From positions 1-9,163 of the forward strand of contig CALCQT010000604.1 in the NCBI GenBank assembly GCA_937894825.1: a stretch of 9,163 nucleotides of DNA, given 5' to 3'. This DNA is from an uncultured Anaerolineaceae bacterium (GTDB lineage: Bacteria > Chloroflexota > Anaerolineae > Anaerolineales > Anaerolineaceae). The position numbers were made by a program, and so were the translations under genes. Below the pieces are notes generated by a model. That model saw nothing but the letters and a program-made list of their open reading frames with translations. It did no database searches and was not told where the DNA came from. Below, in pieces: positions 1 to 6,008 of the stretch. Numbering within the stretch: position 1 is the first letter of the stretch; each line of letters begins with the position of its first letter.

Positions 1-1015
1 GATCCGGATCATCGACATGCGGCAGGAGCTGAAAGCCGGGAACCGTTCAGCGCTCAGCCGCCCGCTGGCTGAGGAGCTGGAGCGGACATTTTCACTGGGC
101 AAGCAGAGTATTCTTTTCCTGAACCGCCGTGGTGCGGCCAACTATACCTTCTGTCATTTTTGCGGTTTCGAATTTCAGTGTCCCCGCTGTGATATCCCCC
201 TGACCTGGCATAACGCGGAGCGAACGTTGCGCTGCCATTTCTGCGGTTTTTCCCAGCCGGTTCCGGCAAAATGTCCGCAGTGCGGGCACCATGAGATTCG
301 CAGTTTTGGGATCGGTCTGGAGCGGGTGGAGGAAATCCTGCACACGGAATTTCCCGCGGCCCGTATTCTGCGCATGGATGCGGAGACAACCGCGCGCAAA
401 GGCGATTATGAGCGGCTGCTGACGGCATTTTCACAGCACGAAGCGGACATTCTGATCGGTACCCAGATGGTGGCCAAAGGGCTGGATTTTCCGGATGTGC
501 GGCTGGTCGGGATGATCCTGGCGGATGTCGGGACGAATTTTCATGATTATCGGGTGGATGAACACACCTATCAGATGCTGACGCAGGTTGCCGGTCGGGC
601 CGGGCGGGCTGCAGAGCAGGGCTTGGCCATTTTGCAGACCTTTCAGCCGGATCGTTATTCGATTCGGGCGGTGGCAGCCGGCGATTTTGACGCTTTTTAT
701 CGGCAGGAACTGCGTTATCGCAAGAGGATCGGCTATCCGCCTTTTGCCCGCATGGTGCGGCTGGAAGTGACGCATGTTAAAAATGAACGGGCGGAAGCAG
801 GCGCGATCGCGCTCTCAGAAAAAATCCGAGATGTTTTACAGGCGAAGAATTATAATTCGATTCGGATGATTGGTCCCGCTCCCTGTTTTTTCCCGCGCGT
901 GAATGGAAAATATCGCTGGCATCTGATCCTGCGCGGCGCTGATCCGGCCGCGGTGGTGCGGGAGATCGACCGAAGCGGCGTCCGGGTGGAAGTGGATCCG
1001 CCTTCCCTGTTATAG
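1..1015 (+). CDS. priA: Primosomal protein N' (PriA helicase), C-terminal part, open at left edge
   Basis: PriA is a 3'-to-5' superfamily 2 DNA helicase that binds abandoned replication forks and reloads the replisome. About 337 codons are present (reading frame begins at base 2, IRIIDMRQEL), whereas E. coli PriA is 732 residues, so the 3'-DNA-binding domain and the Walker motifs lie upstream of the window. Numbering from the Met at base 17: helicase strand SILFLNRRGA at 31-40; four CxxC pairs (C46/C49, C55/C58, C73/C76, C86/C89) forming the two-zinc insertion typical of PriA; motif V IGTQMVAKGLDFPD at 147-160; motif VI QVAGRAGRA at 190-198; and the C-terminal PriA signature IGPAP...PRVNGKYRWHLIL at about 285-306. 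All eight zinc-binding cysteines are intact. The Met at base 17 is internal to the protein, not the true start. It ends with TAG at 1013-1015 and is followed by a terminator-like hairpin. Identification is secure. Confidence 0.97.
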   Translation, partial: IRIIDMRQELKAGNRSALSRPLAEELERTFSLGKQSILFLNRRGAANYTFCHFCGFEFQCPRCDIPLTWHNAERTLRCHFCGFSQPVPAKCPQCGHHEIRSFGIGLERVEEILHTEFPAARILRMDAETTARKGDYERLLTAFSQHEADILIGTQMVAKGLDFPDVRLVGMILADVGTNFHDYRVDEHTYQMLTQVAGRAGRAAEQGLAILQTFQPDRYSIRAVAAGDFDAFYRQELRYRKRIGYPPFARMVRLEVTHVKNERAEAGAIALSEKIRDVLQAKNYNSIRMIGPAPCFFPRVNGKYRWHLILRGADPAAVVREIDRSGVRVEVDPPSLL

Positions 1016-1069
1016 TAAGGGGCGTCATCGACGTCTCGTCGGGTTGGAGCTTTGCATTCACTTCGTTCG

Positions 1070-1104
1070 AGACCCTCAATGACTTTTTCGGGTCTGATTT
1101 TTTT
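1070..1104 (+). terminator. Putative intrinsic terminator downstream of priA
   Basis: AGACCC (1070-1075) pairs with GGGTCT (1090-1095) around a 14-nt loop and is followed, after GA, by seven T residues (1098-1104). The position 55 bases after the priA stop and the T-run fit a Rho-independent terminator. The six-base-pair stem is short and the loop large, so it would be weak. GGGTCT has a second possible partner at 1148-1153, which would compete with this structure. Confidence 0.4.
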
Positions 1105-1153
1105 CAGAGCAAGATAATTTGCATATTGACGTCCTCTGGAGAATATCAGACCC
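1090..1153. repeat. Nested inverted repeat, alternative partner of the terminator stem
   Basis: GGGTCTGAT (1090-1098) is perfectly complementary to ATCAGACCC (1145-1153). Nested inside are CAGAG (1105-1109) with CTCTG (1134-1138), and GCAA (1110-1113) with TTGC (1119-1122). Together these could fold as one branched or elongated hairpin of about 64 nt. The outer arm reuses the GGGTCT that also serves the shorter hairpin at 1070-1095, so the two folds exclude each other. It could be part of a structured leader, a decayed repeat element, or chance. Confidence 0.4.
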
Positions 1154-1179
1154 ATGGTGGTTTTTGAGGTTCTCTCCGC

Positions 1180-1209
1180 CTCGAAGAAGTGCTTGAGCAC
1201 TTCTTCGAG
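1180..1209. repeat. 14-bp near-perfect palindrome, possibly part of a dispersed intergenic repeat
   Basis: CTCGAAGAAGTGCT (1180-1193) and AGCACTTCTTCGAG (1196-1209) are exact reverse complements separated by the two bases TG. On the minus strand the palindrome sits between GTCATCTCGACT on one side and GCGGAGAGAACCTC on the other. That arrangement resembles short dispersed CATCTCGA...GGAGAGA elements that I recall from intergenic regions of several bacterial groups; I cannot confirm it here. There is no T-tract directly after the stem on either strand, so it is not a standard terminator. Confidence 0.6.
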
Positions 1210-1233
1210 AGTCGAGATGACAAATCGGCAGGA

Positions 1234-1264
1234 TTTTTTTTGTGCAACGCGCAAAAATTATACT
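1234..1264 (+). promoter_or_regulatory. Possible sigma-70-type promoter for the secreted-protein gene
   Basis: TATACT at 1259-1264 is a good -10 match. The 17-base spacer position (1236-1241) holds only a T-run, a poor -35. The predicted start near 1271 would leave a leader of about 20 nt carrying the ribosome binding site GGAGA at 1279-1283. The strong -10 and matching geometry support it; the missing -35 lowers confidence. Confidence 0.4.
1237..1257. repeat. Hairpin with TTTTG(T/C)GC core upstream of the secreted-protein gene
   Basis: TTTTTGTGC (1237-1245) pairs with GCGCAAAAA (1249-1257) across a three-base AAC loop, giving nine pairs with one G-T wobble. It lies directly before the TATACT box at 1259-1264 and so would overlap a promoter spacer, where a dyad could serve as an operator. 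The core matches the centre of the long inverted repeat at 2560-2610 on the far side of the gene (TTTTGCGC, three bases, GCGCAAAA). Confidence 0.5.
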
Positions 1265-1291
1265 GCCCTTCCCAAAATGGAGAAATAAACC

Positions 1292-2551
1292 ATGATAAAA
1301 AAAATAACTTTGGCCCTGATATACCTGTTCGTTCTGGTCTATCCGGTTTCGGCCCAGGATAATTTGGCCGATACAGGAACAGACTGGACAGTTTTGTATC
1401 AATCCGACTTCTCAAATTTACAGCAAACGGATTGGCCGATCGGCGTGACGACTACCGGTACGAGTATCGTTCAGTATGCGATTACCGAGCAGCGCTACCA
1501 TTGGCAAATCACCTCCCCGGACGGACAGTTTTCCTGGCTGGGTACGCCCGCGGTGACTTTTTCCGCGGATACGCAAATCGCTTTTTCGGCCGCGATAGCA
1601 CTGCCTTATTTTTCACCTTCCATCTGCGGCGGGCTGCTTTTGGGCGATCCTGCGGATGCGGATTCATTCTATACCTTCCTGCTCTGCAATGACAGCACGT
1701 ATGGACTTTACCGCTATCAGGAGGGGAATTGGATTCAGGCGATTCCTTTCACGGCGCTCACGACTTTTGAACAGGGGCAGGCTAACCGGGTGCGGGTTGA
1801 AATCAATCATGGTTGGGCGGACTTTTATTTGGAAGATTCGCTGCTGGATACCTATAACCTTTCCGGGCAGCCGGCTTCCCTTGGACTTTACGCCCAACCG
1901 CTGAGCGCTGAAGCGACCGATTTGTATTTCTCGGACATTCGGATTGAGGAAGCGCCCGCCAAAGCGGAGACACTTTCCATAGGGGCGGATGTGCCGGACG
2001 CCATCGCGCGCACGCTGCGGGTGTTGGAACAAAAAGACAGGATTTCCGGAATGGCCGGAACGTATCAGACGTTTGCGGATCAGGAGCTCAGCCTGGCACA
2101 GATGGGTTTTTACCAGGTTTCCAACTTTGGCGTAAGCGGACAGGACGTTCTGCTGCAGGCGGATATCGCCTGGAACTCCGCCTTTGATAAACCGGATTAT
2201 AAGAATTCAGGCTGCGGTTTTGTTTTCAGAGCAGAAAACGAATATACATTTTTACGGGCTTATATTGCCCTGGATGGGAATATTTACCTGAGCGCGTTCC
2301 GGAATGGGACAGAAATTCCGATTTTTACCTATAACTACGGATCCTGGAGCCTGACCGGCCAGGGGACGCTGACCATTGTGGCGAATGCGGCGAAGATTTC
2401 TGTTTTGTTCAATCAAAATCTGCTGGGGACGGTGTACAATGCGACCTGGATGGCTACCGGCGGAGCGGGGCTGACTGTTCTGTCCGGGACGAATCTGGAC
2501 TATGGGACGGCCTGTTCGTTCACGAATGGGCAGATGTATCTGTTCGAATAA
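1292..2551 (+). CDS. Secreted two-domain protein, probable concanavalin-like beta-sandwich repeats, function unknown
   Basis: The product has 419 residues. Residues 1-21 form a signal peptide: K3-K4, a hydrophobic core (ITLALIYLFVLVYP) and a signal-peptidase I site VSA|QD. The start is supported by GGAGA at 1279-1283, eight bases upstream. The mature protein appears to hold two beta-rich domains, about 32-221 (from WTVLYQSDFS to LYFSDIRIEE) and 263-419 (from YQVSNFGVSG, with SGCGFVF at 306-312), joined by a helical linker around 225-255. Each has the pattern of a LamG/DUF1080-like concanavalin fold: an opening strand, a W/G-rich core, and a final strand of the 'LYFSDIRIEE' type. I see no catalytic signature and no LPxTG, lipobox or C-terminal anchor. 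A role in binding carbohydrate or another surface ligand is inference from fold type. No operon partner lies on the same strand; the gene stands alone between priA and a convergent gene pair. Product name is uncertain, coding status is not. Confidence 0.85.
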   Translation: MIKKITLALIYLFVLVYPVSAQDNLADTGTDWTVLYQSDFSNLQQTDWPIGVTTTGTSIVQYAITEQRYHWQITSPDGQFSWLGTPAVTFSADTQIAFSAAIALPYFSPSICGGLLLGDPADADSFYTFLLCNDSTYGLYRYQEGNWIQAIPFTALTTFEQGQANRVRVEINHGWADFYLEDSLLDTYNLSGQPASLGLYAQPLSAEATDLYFSDIRIEEAPAKAETLSIGADVPDAIARTLRVLEQKDRISGMAGTYQTFADQELSLAQMGFYQVSNFGVSGQDVLLQADIAWNSAFDKPDYKNSGCGFVFRAENEYTFLRAYIALDGNIYLSAFRNGTEIPIFTYNYGSWSLTGQGTLTIVANAAKISVLFNQNLLGTVYNATWMATGGAGLTVLSGTNLDYGTACSFTNGQMYLFE

Positions 2552-2559
2552 TGATTGAA

Positions 2560-2610
2560 GGTTGTGGTTTTATTGTTTTGCGCCTTGCGCAAAACAATAA
2601 AACCACAACC
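2560..2610. repeat. Perfect 24-bp inverted repeat between convergent genes
   Basis: The arms 2560-2583 and 2587-2610 are exact reverse complements around a CTT loop at 2584-2586. The tip is TTTTGCGC/GCGCAAAA and the base is GGTTGTGG/CCACAACC. The repeat fills almost the whole gap between the stop of the secreted-protein gene (2551) and the stop of the PLD gene (2617), so a two-way transcription terminator is the natural reading. The T-rich stretch is on the 5' arm on both strands, however, and no clear T-tract follows the stem. It would therefore be an unusual intrinsic terminator, and may instead block RNA decay or be a mobile palindrome. Confidence 0.85.
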
Positions 2611-2616
2611 ATTTCC

Positions 2617-3648
2617 CTATTTTGAATCCGCGTAAATTTTATCGAATTCTTCCAAAAACGCGTTCACAATCGCTTCATTCTGAATAATCAGCACCTGCTC
2701 GTCATTGCGAATCTCGGCGGAGCGAGTGAAATTGTACGAACCTGCGCTCACCACCGATTTGTCAAAGATGAACACTTTTTGGTGCATCAAACAATCGTCA
2801 CAGCCATCCATGAAGATCGGTACGCCGGCCTGCCGCAGATTGATGGCTTCACCGCCGCCATCCGTGAAGGCCTTTTCGTCCTCAAAAACAACGATCACGT
2901 CCAGGCCGTCGTCATAGCGATCGATCAGGGCCTGTCCCAGATCATCGGAGGCGAACGAGTAAGCCAGTACGTAGATGCTTTCTTTTGAAGCCTCAATCAG
3001 GGATAAAAGCGATTCCTCGATGCCGTCCTCCGGCGAAAAACGGACCAGCACACGGGTCCCGTCATCCAGCGTCAGAATCGGCGCGGGCTCCGAGCGCGGG
3101 CTGGCGGAACCGAACTTTTTGTCCAGGAACATCTCATTGAATTCATCGCGGAAAAGCGCGTTCACGTCGGAGGAAACGATCCGGATCATGTAGTTATTAT
3201 CATAGAAAAAGCTGCCGGGCGTCATGTTGGCCGAACCGCTGATGGTCAGGTCCTGATCGATCACGATGAATTTCGAATGCATCAATCCGTTTGAATCGGA
3301 CACAACAACCTTGACACCCGCTTTTTCCAGCGAACGGACCACGTCACTGTCCGCATTCTCATAATGAATCACCAGGCGCACTTCAAGCCCGTCACGGACT
3401 GCATCTTTCAGCGCGTCCGCTGTTTTTGTGTCGGTAAAGTTATAGGTCGCGACATAGATCCGCTCCTGTGCATCGCTGATCCCGTCGAGGATCATATCCT
3501 GCAGCGTGCGGTCGCGTTGGCTGGCGGTCGGGTCATTGAAGAAGACCTCAATGGCGTTGTCCGCCGCGGCCATGGCGGGCAGGACGGATATCAGGCTGAG
3601 AATGAAAAGATTCAGGGACAGTAGCAGCAGGATTTGTTTTTTTGTCAT
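2617..3648 (-). CDS. Exported phospholipase-D-superfamily protein (two HKD motifs), possible nuclease or phosphodiesterase
   Basis: From the chosen start the product has 343 residues. The N-terminus (MTKKQILLLLSLNLFILSL, then AMAAADN) is a signal peptide with a likely cleavage in the AMAAA region near residue 29. Two PLD domains follow, each with a complete HxKx4D motif: H124-K126-D131 (HSKFIVID, then GSANMT) and H289-K291-D296 (HQKVFIFD, then GSYNFT). The duplicated halves normally form one active site with a covalent phosphohistidine intermediate. C283 and C286 (GCDDC) just before the second motif could form a disulfide outside the cytoplasm. The superfamily includes phospholipases, cardiolipin synthases and Nuc-type endonucleases; the compact size and signal peptide favour an exported Nuc-like enzyme, but the substrate is not determined by sequence. 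A start at GTG 3681 is also open but has no ribosome binding site, whereas ATG 3646-3648 has AGGA five bases away. The gene lies 60 bases after the glycosyltransferase on the same strand, probably in one transcript. Confidence 0.9.
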   Translation of the reverse strand: MTKKQILLLLSLNLFILSLISVLPAMAAADNAIEVFFNDPTASQRDRTLQDMILDGISDAQERIYVATYNFTDTKTADALKDAVRDGLEVRLVIHYENADSDVVRSLEKAGVKVVVSDSNGLMHSKFIVIDQDLTISGSANMTPGSFFYDNNYMIRIVSSDVNALFRDEFNEMFLDKKFGSASPRSEPAPILTLDDGTRVLVRFSPEDGIEESLLSLIEASKESIYVLAYSFASDDLGQALIDRYDDGLDVIVVFEDEKAFTDGGGEAINLRQAGVPIFMDGCDDCLMHQKVFIFDKSVVSAGSYNFTRSAEIRNDEQVLIIQNEAIVNAFLEEFDKIYADSK

Positions 3649-3653
3649 TTTGA

Positions 3654-3657
3654 TCCT
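3654..3657 (-). promoter_or_regulatory. Ribosome binding site deciding the start of the PLD gene
   Basis: On the minus strand AAAAGGATCAAAATG places AGGA five bases before the ATG at 3648-3646. The alternative GTG 33 bases upstream has no purine-rich motif ahead of it and would put charged residues (MQTEKHIKRIK) before the signal peptide. Confidence 0.65.
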
Positions 3658-3708
3658 TTTGATGTGTTTTTCGGTTTGCACGGCAAGGACGAAAACAGGC
3701 CATGCCGC

Positions 3709-5793
3709 CTAAAAAGTCTTATTTTTGAAACTTGCATTGCAATTGTACAACAGATATGCACCCTCGGAGAAGAGAGGGGAACTATCACAGCGCTGTTGAT
3801 AGGCGTCGGGCAGCGAATCGTCAGAATTTTCCCGTGAGATTGTTCGCAGAAGCAAAAAAGGCTGGTTCGCCTGAACGATGGATTGCGCCTGCGGACCGAT
3901 GTAGTCGGGATAGCAGACGGTGTCATAGGCAGCGCAAAGGTCGTGGAAATAAAAGTCTCCGGGCAGTGTGGTCAGGACCGGCAGTTTTTCGCGATTCATT
4001 ACCTTCACCGCGGTCAAGAAAGCGTCCGGATTGATCGGTTGCGAGATGAAATAAGGTGCGGACAGGTTATCGATTCTTGTGAAATCGCCGTCCGGCAGCT
4101 CCGTCCGGATCCGGTTGAGATTGGCAGCAAATGCGATATTCGCGCAGAGGAAGAGCGCGGCCATAAAAACAGCCAGCCATCGGCCGCGAAAAATGGCCTG
4201 CGCGGCGGAACCGATCCAGGAAGAAACCAGCAGCACACAGATGGGCAGCAACGGCAAAAAATTGCGGTTGAAAGGCGCATATCCGGTCAGACCGCACAGC
4301 AGGAACGGGATGAGGATCACCGCGGCCGATAACCGGACCGGGTAGCTGAAGATTTCCCTCGATTTTTTTGCGAAAAGCAGGAAGCCCACGGCGGCGACAG
4401 CGATGAGTGCCAGCCAGGTTCTTCCCTGAAAGAAGCCCTGCAGAAGTCCGGCAAAATTCAGTTGAAGGTTGGTATGGAAGAAATTGCTCAACTGATCGCT
4501 GCCACTGACCGGGGCGTAAGCTTTCCCCGGCAAATACACCTCAAGGAGCTGATCGCCAACCGGGTAATAAAGCAGCATGGTCAGCAACAATCCGAACAAT
4601 AACGCGATGAGCAGTTTCGTTGCGGGTTGCCTCAATAAACAACCGATCTTCTCGCGAATTGTTTGAGGATGCGGCGAACCCTGTGTCTGACCGGCGCCAC
4701 GGGTCAGGAGCATTTCGATAAACAGGAAAAGCAGCATGGCTGCCACGAAAACGGCATTAAATGGCAGCGTATACATCAGAAGCGCCGAAGTGACTGTTGC
4801 CCCCGCAGCTGTTGCGCGGGCCGGTTTGCGCCGGTGCAGGAGAATCAGATAAAAAAGCAGGCTGATCAGAAAAAGACTCAGGCTGTATCCCCGAATCTGC
4901 GTTCCCCAGGCATAAAAAGGAAGTGTTGTGCAGAGTATGATAGCGCTGATCATCCGGGCGGCTTTTCCGCTTTGACCGGCGCTTTTCACGGTGAAAAAGA
5001 TGGTCAGCCCGCCAAACAGAAAGAGTGGCAGCCGTACGATCCAGGGGGTGAAAACTGCCTGATCCAATGAAATAATCTTTACCAGGCGCAGCCAGGCAGA
5101 GAGGATCAGATTCAGAAAGATATGGTTATTCGGAAAATCGTAAGTCGTCGCGGCGTAAAAAAGGTCCGGATCCAGGCAATAGTGGCTCAGCGTATAGATT
5201 TCATCCGCCCACAGGGACTGGCGGAGCAAAAAGCGGAATGCGAAGAAAGAGAATGGGATTGCGGCAAGGCCGGGCAGCAGCGCCAATGGATTGCCGCGCA
5301 GGCCCGCGAGCTGTTTTCCCAGACCTCGAATAACGATCGGTGCATAACTCAGCATTGTCAGCAGAAAGAAAAGTCCGCAGCTGGCGTATACAAAACGCGC
5401 CAGCCGGTTTCCGGCGATGGCCGGATAGATGACCTCGTAAACTCGTCCGTTCTCCATGGGATTGGTATTATCGGATGCTGAAAAACAAAGAATGCCGTTT
5501 TCCCAGACGACGAAACTGCCTTTCCCTTCCAGACGGACGGTCTCGGTCGTGTGCGTAAAATCCCTTTGAAGCTCGTGTCCGTCTTCAAGAATGGCCACCG
5601 GCAGTTTGCCCCTGGCGATGTTGGGGTCGCCGGCGTCGGCCAGAAATGCGAACCCCTGGTCCGGCTGAATCGCGCTGAGTTCCCGGTCGTGATAAGCGAT
5701 ATTGAATTTACCGCTGCGGTTCAGAAATACCAGATATGCGCAGACAAGCAGGAAAAGGCAAATTGGTTTGAGCAGTGTGCGAATTCTTTTCAT
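3709..5793 (-). CDS. GT39/ArnT-like multi-pass membrane glycosyltransferase with extra N-terminal extracytoplasmic domain
   Basis: The product has 694 residues. Members of this GT-C superfamily transfer a sugar from a polyprenyl-phosphate donor to a lipid or protein on the outer face of the membrane. One membrane segment (about 8-24) is followed by a soluble, strand-rich domain (25-130, NIAYHDREL... to ...VYEVIYPA), then segments near 134-155 and 169-190. Next comes the acidic catalytic motif LWADEIYTL, with D197-E198 in the first luminal-type loop, and PNNHIFLNLIL near 221-231. Some nine further hydrophobic segments run to about 556, including NRNFLPLLPICVLL (509-522), similar to the R-x-x-x-P region of PMT/ArnT proteins. 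A soluble tail of about 135 residues ends the protein. The usual fold has the DE loop right after the first membrane helix, so the 25-130 domain is an addition. The open frame extends to ATG 5931, but the predicted promoter at 5834-5842 lies inside that extension and the added residues are not protein-like, so ATG 5793 (MKRIRTLLK) is preferred. Donor and acceptor are unknown. Confidence 0.8.
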   Translation of the reverse strand: MKRIRTLLKPICLFLLVCAYLVFLNRSGKFNIAYHDRELSAIQPDQGFAFLADAGDPNIARGKLPVAILEDGHELQRDFTHTTETVRLEGKGSFVVWENGILCFSASDNTNPMENGRVYEVIYPAIAGNRLARFVYASCGLFFLLTMLSYAPIVIRGLGKQLAGLRGNPLALLPGLAAIPFSFFAFRFLLRQSLWADEIYTLSHYCLDPDLFYAATTYDFPNNHIFLNLILSAWLRLVKIISLDQAVFTPWIVRLPLFLFGGLTIFFTVKSAGQSGKAARMISAIILCTTLPFYAWGTQIRGYSLSLFLISLLFYLILLHRRKPARATAAGATVTSALLMYTLPFNAVFVAAMLLFLFIEMLLTRGAGQTQGSPHPQTIREKIGCLLRQPATKLLIALLFGLLLTMLLYYPVGDQLLEVYLPGKAYAPVSGSDQLSNFFHTNLQLNFAGLLQGFFQGRTWLALIAVAAVGFLLFAKKSREIFSYPVRLSAAVILIPFLLCGLTGYAPFNRNFLPLLPICVLLVSSWIGSAAQAIFRGRWLAVFMAALFLCANIAFAANLNRIRTELPDGDFTRIDNLSAPYFISQPINPDAFLTAVKVMNREKLPVLTTLPGDFYFHDLCAAYDTVCYPDYIGPQAQSIVQANQPFLLLRTISRENSDDSLPDAYQQRCDSSPLFSEGAYLLYNCNASFKNKTF

Positions 5794-5833
5794 TGGATCC
5801 CGGAGAGACGGCCACGCCGGTCTGTCGCTAAGG

Positions 5834-5842
5834 ATTATATCA
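5834..5842 (-). promoter_or_regulatory. Extended -10 promoter for the glycosyltransferase-PLD transcript
   Basis: The minus strand reads TGATATAAT: a perfect TATAAT (5839-5834) with the TGn extension at 5842-5840. No good -35 is seen 17 bases upstream, which is acceptable for extended -10 promoters. Transcription would begin near 5827, leaving a leader of about 33 nt that contains an imperfect stem (5806-5812 with 5816-5823, one bulge) just before the weak Shine-Dalgarno GGGA. Confidence 0.6.
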
Positions 5843-5909
5843 TTGCAGGCGATGACCCGTGGCTTGCTGCACTTTTCGAAAGGTCTGCCGGGTTCAATTT
5901 CGATATGTT

Positions 5910-5918
5910 TGGTAGAAT
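5910..5918 (+). promoter_or_regulatory. Possible extended -10 promoter for gatCAB
   Basis: TGG-TAGAAT (5910-5918) is an extended -10 element on the plus strand, diverging from the minus-strand promoter 70 bases away. No convincing -35 accompanies it. The start would be near 5925, giving a leader of about 84 nt before gatC that includes the hairpin at 5930-5948. Confidence 0.4.
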
Positions 5919-5929
5919 TAGGCTTGCGC

Positions 5930-5957
5930 ACCGAGAAGGTTTTTCGGTTTCTTTTTG
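5930..5957 (+). terminator. Hairpin plus T-tract in the gatC leader, attenuator or terminator-like
   Basis: ACCGAGAA (5930-5937) pairs with TTTTCGGT (5941-5948) around a GGT loop, eight pairs with one G-T wobble, followed by TTCTTTTT (5949-5956). This has intrinsic-terminator form on the plus strand, yet the next gene downstream is gatC and there is no plus-strand gene between 2551 and here. It may attenuate gatCAB expression, stop stray transcription into the operon, or be a chance structure. No T-box or known riboswitch signature is visible beside it. Confidence 0.4.
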
Positions 5958-6008
5958 CTATCTGAAGCAGCGTACTCGGTTCCCCAAATCTTTTAGAAGA
6001 GGTTCTGT

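Noticed and set aside
1180..1209. The 14-bp palindrome as a CRISPR repeat or tRNA-like element
   Set aside because: There is one copy, no spacer periodicity, and no cloverleaf can be built around it.
850..1254. Minus-strand open frame of 134 codons covering the palindromic block
   Set aside because: It runs into the 3' end of priA in antisense, and its sense comes from the palindromes (LEEVLKHFFE is the 14-bp repeat). No ribosome binding site or family match is seen.
3649..3708. Separate promoter or terminator between the glycosyltransferase and PLD genes
   Set aside because: The gap has no good -10/-35 on the minus strand and no stable stem followed by a T-run.
5794..5931. N-terminal extension of the glycosyltransferase to ATG 5931
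   Set aside because: The best promoter (TGATATAAT) lies inside the extension, and the 46 residues are not a signal peptide or domain; ATG 5793 puts the first membrane helix at the N-terminus.
5930..6008. T-box or other riboswitch in the gatC leader
   Set aside because: No conserved T-box antiterminator bulge or other known aptamer motif is visible; only a plain hairpin and T-tract.
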